Counted from the first letter of the stretch, positions 6,388 to 13,569 are shown. The stretch: DNA of 14,906 bases from Akkermansia muciniphila (GCA_945872195.1 CAMBZO010000016.1:1-14906), one strand, 5' to 3'. Program-made: numbers and translations. The notes: a model not told the origin generated them from the letters alone.

Positions 6388-7695
6388 TCATAGCGGGTCC
6401 ACGATCAGCGGTGGCACTGGCAGTGGGCGCGGGGAAAAGGCGAAGGCGGTCTTGATGCGCGTGCGCGCGGCCTCGGCTTGCTCGGTCGTGACGGCGTGGA
6501 TTCTGGCCAGCACCGCGCCGCGCCGGATTTCCTCCCCGGGCTTGGCCAGCGCGTCCACGCCCACGTCGGGCTGGATCACGGAGGCCTTCGTCATGCGCCC
6601 GCCGCCGAGGTCGCGGACAATCTCGCCGATGATGCGGGCGTCGCATTGGTGGAGGAAGCCCTCGGTGTCGCTGATGCATTCCAGCACGACGGGCGCGGCG
6701 TGGTCCTGCTGGAGCTTCGCGCGGAAGGCGGCGAGGTCCGCGCCTTGGGCGGCGATGAGCTCGTCCCACTTGCGACGTGGTGCGCCGGAGGCGAGGCAGG
6801 CCAACGCTGTCTGCCGCGCCTCGATCATGCCGGGGGACTTGTCCGTCTGCACCAGCAGCGAGGCGGCGCATTCGAGGACGAGGGTTTGCAGGTCGGCGGG
6901 GCCTCGGCCTTCGAGGCATTGCACGGATTCCTTCACTTCGAGCCAGTTGCCGGCGGCACGGCCGTGCGGGGCGCTCAGGTCCACGAGCAGCGCGCGGGTC
7001 TTCACGCCGCACTCGATGGCGAGGCTGACGATGGCCGTTGCGAGGTCACGGGCTTCGTCACGGGTTCGCATGAAGGCCGCCGGGCCGAACTTCACGTCCA
7101 TGATGAGCGCGTCGAGTCCCTCCGCCAGTTTCTTGGAGAGGATGCTCGCGGTGATGAGCGGGATGCTGGGGACGGTGGCGGTCACGTCGCGCAGGGCGTA
7201 GAGGAGTTGGTCGGCGGGAATCATGTTCGCCGTCTGGCCGCCCATGGCGACGCCGATGCGCTGCGTCTGCTCGATGAGGCGCTCGGGGGCGAGTTGTGTG
7301 GTGAGGCCGGGGATGGATTCGAGCTTGTCCAGCGTGCCGCCGGTGATGCCGAGGCCGCGTCCGGAGATCATGGGCACGCGGAAGCCGAGGCACGCCAGCA
7401 GGGGAGCGAGTGGGAGGGAGACTTTGTCGCCAACGCCGCCGGTGGAGTGCTTGTCCACGACGGGTCGCGGGTCATTCTTTGGAAATTTTAGCACCTCGCC
7501 GGAGTCGCGCATGGCGAGGGTGAGGGCGCGGGTTTCGCCGCTGTCGAGGCCGCGGAAGAATACCGCCATGAGGAAGGCGGCGACCTGATAGTCAGGGATG
7601 TTTCCGGCGACGTAGGCGTTGATGGCCGCTCGAAGTTGCTCCGGGGTGAGGGCGCGCCCGTCGCGTTTGGCTTCGATGAGCGGGAGGAAATTCAT
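6388..7695 (-). CDS. deoA: Thymidine/pyrimidine-nucleoside phosphorylase
   Basis: The enzyme splits thymidine, deoxyuridine or uridine with phosphate to give the base and (deoxy)ribose 1-phosphate, in pyrimidine salvage. The 435-residue product has normal family length. Seen motifs are the phosphate-binding KHSTGGVGDK (82-91), the thymidine/pyrimidine phosphorylase signature SGRGLGITGGTLDKLES (111-127), and substrate residues equivalent to E. coli Arg171, Ser186 and Lys190 at Arg169, Ser184 and Lys188. The C-terminal PYNP domain ends the protein. Whether it prefers thymidine alone or all pyrimidine nucleosides cannot be decided. The start is the ATG giving MNFLPLIEAKRDG; the frame is open further upstream only into the preceding gene. 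The gap to the upstream zinc-ribbon gene is 20 bases, so the two are probably co-transcribed. Confidence 0.93.
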   Translation of the reverse strand: MNFLPLIEAKRDGRALTPEQLRAAINAYVAGNIPDYQVAAFLMAVFFRGLDSGETRALTLAMRDSGEVLKFPKNDPRPVVDKHSTGGVGDKVSLPLAPLLACLGFRVPMISGRGLGITGGTLDKLESIPGLTTQLAPERLIEQTQRIGVAMGGQTANMIPADQLLYALRDVTATVPSIPLITASILSKKLAEGLDALIMDVKFGPAAFMRTRDEARDLATAIVSLAIECGVKTRALLVDLSAPHGRAAGNWLEVKESVQCLEGRGPADLQTLVLECAASLLVQTDKSPGMIEARQTALACLASGAPRRKWDELIAAQGADLAAFRAKLQQDHAAPVVLECISDTEGFLHQCDARIIGEIVRDLGGGRMTKASVIQPDVGVDALAKPGEEIRRGAVLARIHAVTTEQAEAARTRIKTAFAFSPRPLPVPPLIVDPL

Positions 7696-7715
7696 GCCGG
7701 GCGCGGCGCGGCGGA

Positions 7716-8960
7716 TTACCTCATCGGGATTTTCGCTGCCGCCAAGCTGCCGGCCAGCAGGAAGAGCAGGCCGATGATCCCGATGGATTCCTGCCAGGCA
7801 TCCTCGAACGGCATGTAGGAGCGCAAGATGGAGCGTTTGGAGGCCTCCCACTTTTCACGGCTGGGTTTGCCGGCGGCAAGGTCGCGCAGCACTGGGAGTT
7901 CTTTGGCGCGGTAGGCTTGGACGGCTTCGTCGGTCACTTTGATCGTGGCGTCCATGGTGGTGGAGGGGGTGTTGCGGGCGATGATGATCTTGAGTTCGGC
8001 GTCGGTGGCTTTGATCGCAATTCCCGCATTGGTGAATGCGGTATCGTATTGCGTTTTTAGTTGAGGGGCGAGAACTCGGTCAGTGTAAGCGTTCATGGCC
8101 TGCAACGCCATCACGCCAATGGTAAGGGTGGCGCAAACGCAGGCTGCGCCGCCGAGTGCGGGGTTCTTGGTCCGCCCAAGCAGCCGCGCGCCAACTCCGG
8201 CGAGCACTCCCAAAATGATCCCCATCCAAGCGGTGGTGAAGGGTGTGGACTTTGGATCAATAGGGGTTGCAGCAGTGGACTTGAGGAACGCGAACCAGAG
8301 CACCGCACCGATGAGGGAGCCGACGACACCACCGACGATGCCCATGACGAGGTTGGGCTGGCCGCTGGCTGCTGCGGGCTTGGCTACCGGCCTTTGTGCG
8401 TCAGGTTTCGCCGCCGGGGAGGCGTTTCCAGCAGGCGGAGCGACTGGCTTGGTGCCGGGCGGCGGACGGACGTGCTTTGGGACTTCCATCGGTTTCAAGT
8501 TGGGGCCGGACTTGCCCGTCGGAGCCGGACCGAAAGGATCGCTGACAACCGCGATGCCCGTTGCGGCGGCGGCGGGCGGGGGCGCGGCGGAAGGTGCAGC
8601 GAGGATGGGAGCGTGCTTCGCGGAGTAGTTGAGGATTTCCTGGTTGGCGAGTGGCGTGAGGTCGGCCTGGCAACCCGGGCACGTGACAGCTGAGGACATT
8701 TCCCGTTCGGCGAGTTCGAGATCGAACTTGTATCGGGCGCCGCACGCGCAGGTGACTTTGACTTCCTTGACAGGGCGCGACTCGGCGGAGGGCGGTGCGG
8801 GTTCCTTGCCAGAGAAGAAGTCGAGGAGCGCGTTGCACGCGGCCGTGGTGGGCGCACCGCAGGTGGGGCAGTTGAGGCCGTCGGGTGCGCGGCCGTTCAC
8901 CAAGTCCATGCCGAACTTGAAGCGGTTGCCGCACTGGCAGGCGATTTTGGTGTCAATCAT
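7716..8960 (-). CDS. Membrane protein with two N-terminal zinc ribbons, function unknown
   Basis: I do not recognise a named family. The 414-residue product begins with two copies of a CxC...CxxC zinc-ribbon pattern: Cys8, Cys10, Cys31, Cys34 and Cys71, Cys73, Cys94, Cys97. Each starts similarly (ACQCGNRFKFGMDL and TCACGARYKFDLEL), which suggests a duplication. A proline/alanine-rich linker (about 121-200) follows. Then come three hydrophobic helices (about 204-226, 244-262, 267-288), a soluble stretch of about 100 residues (289-391) and a final helix (392-411). If the ribbons are cytoplasmic, the 100-residue segment is outside the inner membrane. I chose the ATG at 8960; a GTG at 8972 adds four residues and is possible. 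It lies between dnaA and deoA on the same strand, and its context gives no clear role. Confidence 0.8.
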   Translation of the reverse strand: MIDTKIACQCGNRFKFGMDLVNGRAPDGLNCPTCGAPTTAACNALLDFFSGKEPAPPSAESRPVKEVKVTCACGARYKFDLELAEREMSSAVTCPGCQADLTPLANQEILNYSAKHAPILAAPSAAPPPAAAATGIAVVSDPFGPAPTGKSGPNLKPMEVPKHVRPPPGTKPVAPPAGNASPAAKPDAQRPVAKPAAASGQPNLVMGIVGGVVGSLIGAVLWFAFLKSTAATPIDPKSTPFTTAWMGIILGVLAGVGARLLGRTKNPALGGAACVCATLTIGVMALQAMNAYTDRVLAPQLKTQYDTAFTNAGIAIKATDAELKIIIARNTPSTTMDATIKVTDEAVQAYRAKELPVLRDLAAGKPSREKWEASKRSILRSYMPFEDAWQESIGIIGLLFLLAGSLAAAKIPMR

Positions 8961-9085
8961 GGCGGGATGCACCCGGCAAATTTCCCCAGAACATCGAAAT
9001 TAAGTCACGGTGACGGGACCATTCGTAACCTGAACCCGTGCTACAGCAAAGGAAAAACCTGTAACTCGCGCGGGCAAAACCAGCC

Positions 9086-10501
9086 TTACCGTTGAAGTTT
9101 CTTCTCCAGAAGCATCACGGTCTGGCGCACGCCAGAATCCACTTCCATGCGATCCTTCACGAGGCGGCAGGCGTGCATCACGGTGCCATGATCGCGCCCG
9201 CCAAAGGCCTCGCCGATGGTGTTCAGGCTGCTCTCCGTCATCTGACGGGAGAGGAACATGGCGATCTGGCGAGGGAAGGCGATGTTCTCGGGCCGGCGCT
9301 TGCTGGTCATGTCGGCGATGCGGAGGTCGAAGTGCTCGGCCACGCGCTTCTGGATGACCGGGATGGTGAGAGTGAACCGGCCTTCCTCGTGCAGCACGTC
9401 GCGCAGGAGGTTCTCCGCGGCCTCGATGCTCAAGGGTTTGCCCGTGAGCGAGGCGTAGGAGACCACGCGGATGAGCGCGCCCTCGAGCCGGCGGACGTTG
9501 GTGCGGATGCGTTGGGCGAGGAAATCTGCGAGGTCGTCGGGCAGGATGCAGCCCATCGCCGCCGCGCGCTTGCGCAGGATGGCCGTGCGCGTCTCGACAT
9601 CGGGCAGTTGCAGATCCGTAACCAGCCCCCACTCGAAGCGCGAGACGAGTCGCTGCTCCAGCCCCTGAATCTCGCTCGCCGGCCGGTCGCAGGTGAGGAC
9701 GATTTGTTTGTGCCCCTCGTGCAGCGCGTTGAACGTGTGGAAGAACTCCTCCTGAATGCGCTCCTTGCCGGAGAGGAACTGCACGTCGTCAATCAGCAGC
9801 AGGTCGGTCTGGCGATACTTCTTGCGGAAGCGGGCAAGGGAATTTTCCTGCAGGCCGGCGATGAACTCGTTAGTGAACTTCTCGGTGGTGACGTAGGCGA
9901 TGCGGGCCTGCTTCTTGTGCGCTGCGACATGGTGGCCGACGGCGTGGAGCAGATGCGTTTTGCCCAAGCCGACACCGCCGTAGAGGAAAAGTGGGTTGTA
10001 GGATTTGCCTGGGTTCTCCGCGACCGCGCGCGCAGCCGAGTGCGCGAACTGGTTGTTGCCGACGACGAAGGTGTCGAAGGTGTTGCGCGGATTGAATCCG
10101 AGTTCGGCTTCTGCCGGCGCGTGGTTCTGACTGCGTGTAGGTGCCGCGCTCGGGGCGGGTTGAACATCCTTGGCCTTGGTTGGCAGATGATTCGTCTTCG
10201 GCGCGTGCGCGGCGATACGAAAGCGCACCTCCAGTTGTTTCCCCGTGGCGCTCGCGATTACGTCGCGCAAGAGACCAAAATAATTGTCCTTGAGCCACAT
10301 CTCGCAGAAGTCATCAGTAACTTCGAGTGTGAAGGATTCCGCGTCCGTCGCGACCGCACGCAGCGGCGCAAACCAGAGTTTGAAAACCTCGGGGTTGAGT
10401 AGCGAGCGGAGGTTTTCCTGCGCTGCTGACCAGATTTTTTCGGCGTTGGGCTGCATTTGCGTTATTTTTCGCAAAAGCTCGATTTCGTCGGGCTTATTCA
10501 C
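9086..10501 (-). CDS. dnaA: Chromosomal replication initiator protein DnaA
   Basis: DnaA binds 9-base boxes at oriC, opens the DNA and loads the helicase. The 471-residue product has all four domains: domain I (about 16-95, with IWSAAQENLRSLLNPEVFKLWF), a short variable linker (about 100-135), the AAA+ domain with Walker A GGVGLGKTH (175-183) and Walker B LLLIDDVQF (234-242), and the DNA-binding domain IV with GGRDHGTVMHACRLV (434-448). The residue after GRDH is Gly where E. coli has Thr. The start is a GTG at 10501, with GGGG 5-9 bases upstream; an internal ATG at 10456 would begin MQPNAEKIWS and is a real alternative. dnaN is not next to it; the downstream gene is the zinc-ribbon membrane protein. 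A DnaA-box-like site overlaps the GTG, which could allow self-regulation. Confidence 0.95.
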   Translation of the reverse strand: MNKPDEIELLRKITQMQPNAEKIWSAAQENLRSLLNPEVFKLWFAPLRAVATDAESFTLEVTDDFCEMWLKDNYFGLLRDVIASATGKQLEVRFRIAAHAPKTNHLPTKAKDVQPAPSAAPTRSQNHAPAEAELGFNPRNTFDTFVVGNNQFAHSAARAVAENPGKSYNPLFLYGGVGLGKTHLLHAVGHHVAAHKKQARIAYVTTEKFTNEFIAGLQENSLARFRKKYRQTDLLLIDDVQFLSGKERIQEEFFHTFNALHEGHKQIVLTCDRPASEIQGLEQRLVSRFEWGLVTDLQLPDVETRTAILRKRAAAMGCILPDDLADFLAQRIRTNVRRLEGALIRVVSYASLTGKPLSIEAAENLLRDVLHEEGRFTLTIPVIQKRVAEHFDLRIADMTSKRRPENIAFPRQIAMFLSRQMTESSLNTIGEAFGGRDHGTVMHACRLVKDRMEVDSGVRQTVMLLEKKLQR

Positions 10502-10502
10502 G
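10494..10502 (+). promoter_or_regulatory. DnaA-box-like site overlapping the dnaA start codon
   Basis: TTATTCACG differs from the consensus TTATNCACA only at the last base. It covers the GTG start of dnaA on the opposite strand. Together with the site at 10780 it supports DnaA binding in this region; one 8 of 9 match can occur by chance. Confidence 0.4.
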
Positions 10503-10880
10503 CTGCCCCGTCACCGTCCCGGTAACACCGATAAAGGCGCGGTTTTTCGCGCAAATTCCGGAGTGTTGTGGGGAGTGGAGAGTTGGCTTCATGTCGGCGC
10601 ACTTGAGTTGTCGAAATCGGCTTAACAAGTTCTTTTACAATTACTTAGAATACAAAAATCTCAGTTTTGAGGAAAAACGTCCCTCAGTGATTTGGCAACT
10701 GGAAATGCATTGAGTGCGCATGCTTGTAGGCGAGCATCAATGGACTGGGAAGGACATTTTATTAGCTCTTGTTCGCAAGTTGTTCACAACCGGTGTTTCG
10801 CCAATTAAATTAGGGTTTTCCGTATTTTTGGTCCCGCAGTCACGCGTCCAAACCGCAACGCCAGCAGAAATTTTTTCGGA
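10502..10880. other. AT-rich non-coding region between dnaA and glnB, candidate oriC
   Basis: This is the longest stretch without a gene in the window. It is clearly richer in A and T than everything around it, especially 10621-10680 and 10751-10830, which contain runs such as AATTAAATTAGGGTTTT. It holds a DnaA-box-like TTGTTCACA (10780-10788), and another lies at its dnaA edge. It also contains a small inverted repeat, ATGCT...AGCAT (10720-10737). An AT-rich intergenic region beside dnaA with DnaA-box-like sites is a usual place for oriC, but two imperfect boxes are few. It must also hold the dnaA promoter, which I could not place. No RNA gene was recognised. Confidence 0.4.
10780..10788 (+). 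promoter_or_regulatory. DnaA-box-like site in the dnaA-glnB intergenic region
   Basis: TTGTTCACA matches TTATNCACA at all fixed positions but one (G for A at position 3). It lies in the AT-rich intergenic region, about 280 bases upstream of the dnaA start. Confidence 0.4.
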
Positions 10881-11219
10881 TCATACTGCCGCGTCGCCGG
10901 TCTCCTCGGTGCGGATGCGCACCACGCTCTCGATGGTGCTGATAAAAACCTTTCCATCGCCGATCTTGCCGGTCTTCGCGGCGCTGACGATGGCCTTCAC
11001 AGCAGCCTGAGCATTTGCGTCGGTCACGACGATTTCGAGCTTCAGCTTCGGGAGAAAGTCCACCGTGTATTCGCTGCCGCGATAAATCTCCGTGTGCCCC
11101 TTTTGCCGCCCGAAGCCCTTTACCTCCACCACCGTCATCCCCTCGATTCCCATGCCCGTCAGGGCCTCTTTCACATTGTCCAGTTTGAAGGGTTTGATGA
11201 TGGCCTCGATCTTCTTCAT
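10881..11219 (-). CDS. glnB: Nitrogen regulatory protein PII
   Basis: PII is a small trimeric sensor of 2-oxoglutarate and ATP/ADP that controls glutamine synthetase, ammonium transport or nitrogen-related transcription by protein contact. The 112-residue product has the exact family length. It begins MKKIEAIIKPFKLDNVKEAL, carries the T-loop about residues 37-55 with the uridylylation site Tyr51 in RGSEYTVDFLPK, and ends with TGKIGDGKVFIS and VVRIRTEE, the B- and C-loop parts. The start is the ATG at 11219; upstream in-frame codons are not conserved. It lies alone, not beside amtB, glnA or glnD, so GlnB versus GlnK type cannot be settled by context. It follows rnhC after 72 bases and may have its own promoter. 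Confidence 0.94.
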   Translation of the reverse strand: MKKIEAIIKPFKLDNVKEALTGMGIEGMTVVEVKGFGRQKGHTEIYRGSEYTVDFLPKLKLEIVVTDANAQAAVKAIVSAAKTGKIGDGKVFISTIESVVRIRTEETGDAAV

Positions 11220-11239
11220 ATAAGGTGTAGCGAGGAGTG

Positions 11240-11267
11240 ATGGTAGACGTGTTCCTCCTGCTGTAAA
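11240..11267 (-). promoter_or_regulatory. Weak candidate promoter of glnB
   Basis: On the minus strand TTTACA (11262-11267), a 16-base spacer and TACCAT (11240-11245) lie 20 bases before the glnB ATG. A GGAGG occurs in the spacer but is too far from the start codon to serve as its ribosome binding site. Confidence 0.3.
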
Positions 11268-11291
11268 TCGGAAACTCAACGCGCGCGCAAA

Positions 11292-12245
11292 TTACTTCCG
11301 TCGCCACTCCACCTTCGGCGGCTCTGGCAACCCTTGTGCGCGCAGCGCCGTGCGGAAGTGCATCTTCCCCACTCGCGCCAGCGTCCCGACGCCGTGCTGC
11401 TCGAAAATTGTCTTGGCCACCTTGTCGACGGCGGCGGACGCGCCCTTCGGCAGATCCACACCGATTTCCCTGCCCATCGCCGCCAGACCCGTGACGAACG
11501 CGTGCCTCGCCAATATGGAAGCCGCCGCCACCGCGAGGTCTGCCTCCGCCTTGTGTCGCTGCACGATCTTCAGCTTCAAACCACGCGCCTTCGCCTCGCG
11601 CGCCACCGTCGTCTCCGTCGCGGCGAACTGGTCAATGATCGCGTGCTCCGGCGGCGGGTTCAGGTGATGCGCCGGAGCGAGCACGGCGAGGATCGAGTTC
11701 ACGTGGCCCTTCGCGAGCAACGGATTCAGGCTGCCGATGTCGCGGTAGCGCTGGTTGTAATTCACTCCGCCGAGCGTGAGCACCTCGTTGTGGCAGCCGG
11801 GCGTCTCGCGAATCACTTTGGCGAGGTCCGCGATTCGTCGGTCGCTGCCGATGTTCTTCGAGTCCTGGATGCCTGCGTCCTGCCACGCGCGCACCACCGA
11901 CTCGTTCACATACACCGCCGCCACACACAGCGGGCCGAAGAAATCGCCCTTGCCCGACTCATCCACGCCGATCCGCGCCACGAACATCTCGGGGTGCAAC
12001 ACCTCCTCGTAGCCCACTTCCGCGCGTTTCAAAATCTCCGGCTCCAGCACGAACTCGACGAACTCCTGCGTGCCTTTGCCCTGCAACACCAGCTTGCCGC
12101 TCTCGTAAAACACGACGTTCAACTTGTCTTTCTCACCCGCGAACCGCGCGTAAGGCACGGTGCGCGGCTTGAACCCGTGCTCGCGCAAATGAGCGTCCAG
12201 CGCGGTGGCCTGCTCGTCCGTCAGCTTGCACGTGTGCATTGTCAT
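11292..12245 (-). CDS. rnhC: Ribonuclease HIII
   Basis: RNase HIII cuts the RNA strand of RNA-DNA hybrids in the cytoplasm, helping remove primers and R-loops. The 317-residue product has the N-terminal TBP-like substrate-binding domain (about 3-72, with KLNVVFYESGKLVLQGKG) that separates HIII from HII. The catalytic domain follows, with GVDESGKGDFFGPL (93-106, acidic pair Asp95-Glu96), IQDSKNI (126-132), the acidic IIDQFA (203-208) and AVAAASILAR. I chose the ATG at 12245 (MTMHTCKLTD); the second ATG at 12239 is equally possible. The open frame further upstream only reads heptanucleotide repeats. It is transcribed divergently from mutY, with about 60 bases between the chosen starts. No clear promoter was placed. 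Confidence 0.92.
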   Translation of the reverse strand: MTMHTCKLTDEQATALDAHLREHGFKPRTVPYARFAGEKDKLNVVFYESGKLVLQGKGTQEFVEFVLEPEILKRAEVGYEEVLHPEMFVARIGVDESGKGDFFGPLCVAAVYVNESVVRAWQDAGIQDSKNIGSDRRIADLAKVIRETPGCHNEVLTLGGVNYNQRYRDIGSLNPLLAKGHVNSILAVLAPAHHLNPPPEHAIIDQFAATETTVAREAKARGLKLKIVQRHKAEADLAVAAASILARHAFVTGLAAMGREIGVDLPKGASAAVDKVAKTIFEQHGVGTLARVGKMHFRTALRAQGLPEPPKVEWRRK

Positions 12246-12259
12246 CGGTTTCACACGGC

Positions 12260-12294
12260 GAGTTTCGAGTTTTGAGTTTACAGTTTCGAGTGCA
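12260..12294. repeat. Heptanucleotide tandem repeat between rnhC and mutY
   Basis: Five seven-base units in a row read GAGTTTC, GAGTTTT, GAGTTTA, CAGTTTC and GAGTGCA. They fill most of the short gap between the divergent starts, where the promoters of both genes should lie. Confidence 0.7.
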
Positions 12295-12306
12295 AACTGC
12301 GCCCGC

Positions 12307-13482
12307 GTGCCAAGACCGACCGACAGTTCAAAGTTCAAAGTTCAAAGTTCAAAGTCGCGCTCACCTACCACCGCGCGCCGCCCTGCCTTTCAACCCTCCC
12401 TCGTTCCCTCGCTGCTCGACTGGTTTGCCACCGCCGCCCGCGACCTCCCATGGCGGCGCACGCTCGATCCCTACGCGATTTGGGTCTCGGAAATCATGCT
12501 CCAGCAGACACAGGTGAAGACCGTCATCCCCTATTGGGAGCGCTGGATGCGCGAGTTGCCGGACATCGCCGCGCTCGCCGCTGCTCCCGAACAGCGCGTG
12601 CTAAAACTCTGGGAAGGCCTCGGCTACTACACGCGCGTTCGCAACCTGCAAAAGGCCGCGCAGCAAATCGTCGCCGAGCACGCCGGCCAGTTTCCGCGCG
12701 ACTGCGATGCCGTGCTGGCACTGCCCGGTGTGGGCCGCTACACGGCGGGTGCAATCACCAGCATCGCCTTCAACGCACCCGCGCCGATCCTCGACGGCAA
12801 CGTCATCCGTGTTCTTACCCGCCTCTTTGACATCCGTGAAAACCCGCGCGACAAGCCAACGAACGACCTGCTCTGGCACCTCGCCACCCAACTCGTCCAA
12901 GCCGCGTTCAACTTTCAACCCTCAACTTTCAACTCTCAACTCCTCCTCTCCGGCCCCTGCTCCGCGCTGAACCAGTCACTCATGGAACTCGGCGCGACCC
13001 TCTGCACCCCGCAGAACGCGAAATGCCCGCAGTGCCCCCTGCGCTCTCACTGTGCCGCGCGCCGTGAGGGACGCGTGGATGAGCTCCCGAACCTCGGCCC
13101 GCGCGCTGCTGCCACGGCTCGGGAGTTTCACGCCTTCGTGGTGGAGCAGGACGGGGAATTTCTGGTGACGCAGCGGCCGGCGAGAGGTGTCAACGCGGGT
13201 TTGTGGGAATTCCCAAACCTTGAAGTCACCGGCGCCACCCGCCCGCCGCCCGACTCGCTGAAACAGCTTTTGCAAATCACCGCCCGTTGCGAGCCACTCT
13301 GCGAGGTCAAGCACACCATCACCCGCTACCACATCACACAGCGCGTATTTCGGGTTCGCTCGGCAGCGGCGGCGGACGGCATCCCGACGGACACTCGGTG
13401 GCTGGGCTTGGCGGAACTGCACGCACTCCCCTTCACCAGCGCGCACCGGCGCATCTTGCGACGGCTCGCAACGGGGAGCTGA
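12307..13482 (+). CDS. mutY: A/G-specific adenine glycosylase MutY
   Basis: MutY removes adenine mispaired with 8-oxoguanine. The 391-residue product has the HhH-GPD core with catalytic Glu62 in SEIMLQQTQV, the helix-hairpin-helix LPGVGRYTAGAI (139-150) and the catalytic Asp163 in ILDGNVIRVLTRLF. An iron-sulfur loop with Cys233, Cys240, Cys243 and Cys249 (spacing 6-2-5) follows, and then a NUDIX-like 8-oxoG-recognition domain (about 270-391). Homology begins only near residue 35 (SLLDWF). The frame is open to an ATG at 12205 inside rnhC, but I take the GTG at 12307 as more likely. Two heptanucleotide tracts are translated: one at the N-terminus (SSKFKVQSSK) and one between core and iron-sulfur loop (FNFQPSTFNSQLL, 201-213). 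All key residues are present. Confidence 0.9.
   Translation: MPRPTDSSKFKVQSSKSRSPTTARRPAFQPSLVPSLLDWFATAARDLPWRRTLDPYAIWVSEIMLQQTQVKTVIPYWERWMRELPDIAALAAAPEQRVLKLWEGLGYYTRVRNLQKAAQQIVAEHAGQFPRDCDAVLALPGVGRYTAGAITSIAFNAPAPILDGNVIRVLTRLFDIRENPRDKPTNDLLWHLATQLVQAAFNFQPSTFNSQLLLSGPCSALNQSLMELGATLCTPQNAKCPQCPLRSHCAARREGRVDELPNLGPRAAATAREFHAFVVEQDGEFLVTQRPARGVNAGLWEFPNLEVTGATRPPPDSLKQLLQITARCEPLCEVKHTITRYHITQRVFRVRSAAAADGIPTDTRWLGLAELHALPFTSAHRRILRRLATGS
12325..12355. repeat. AGTTCAA heptanucleotide tandem repeat at the mutY 5' end
   Basis: Four identical copies of AGTTCAA (12325-12352) are followed by the first bases of a fifth. With the start proposed at 12307 they encode SSKFKVQSSK. If mutY starts elsewhere they are untranslated leader. 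Confidence 0.85.
12908..12942. repeat. TCAACTT-type heptanucleotide repeat inside mutY
   Basis: Five gapless units, TCAACTT, TCAACCC, TCAACTT, TCAACTC and TCAACTC, encode FNFQPSTFNSQLL. They sit just before the conserved ALNQSLMELGATLC segment, where MutY proteins normally have a short surface loop. Confidence 0.85.
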
Positions 13483-13535
13483 CTACTCCTTCCGCGCCGG
13501 GGCCAAGTCGCGGCAGTTCGCCTCGTAGAAGTGTG

Positions 13536-13547
13536 TGGCATTTGCCA
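13536..13547. promoter_or_regulatory. Perfect palindrome upstream of the nadA promoter
   Basis: TGGCATTTGCCA has perfect 5-base arms around a TT centre and lies 23 bases upstream of the nadA -35 box. It could be an operator, but nothing ties it to a known regulator. The rest of the mutY-nadA gap (13483-13605) holds no gene I can support. Confidence 0.2.
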
Positions 13548-13569
13548 ACGCCAAGCGTGGCCCCTCGCG

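Noticed and set aside
5433..6455. Plus-strand frames opposite aroF and deoA
   Set aside because: Shadow frames of conserved minus-strand genes, as expected at this base composition; no motif.
9004..9014. GTCACGGTGAC palindrome between dnaA and the zinc-ribbon gene
   Set aside because: Short symmetric site with no T tract and no known regulator match; it may be chance. The 113-base gap otherwise shows nothing I can support.
9000..9632. Minus-strand frame overlapping the dnaA 3' end and the gap after it
   Set aside because: It is another frame of dnaA that continues into non-coding DNA; only its length makes it look like a gene.
9092..10402. 436-codon plus-strand open frame opposite dnaA
   Set aside because: It is antisense to an intact dnaA with all motifs; no recognisable domain.
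10714..11010. 98-codon plus-strand frame in the dnaA-glnB gap
   Set aside because: Its second half is antisense to glnB and the first half lies in the AT-rich non-coding region; no similarity seen.
11334..12275. 313-codon plus-strand frame opposite rnhC
   Set aside because: Arg/His-rich shadow of the RNase HIII gene with no domain.
12325..12355. Short direct repeats as a CRISPR array
   Set aside because: Units are 7 bases with no spacers and no cas genes nearby; it is a simple tandem repeat.
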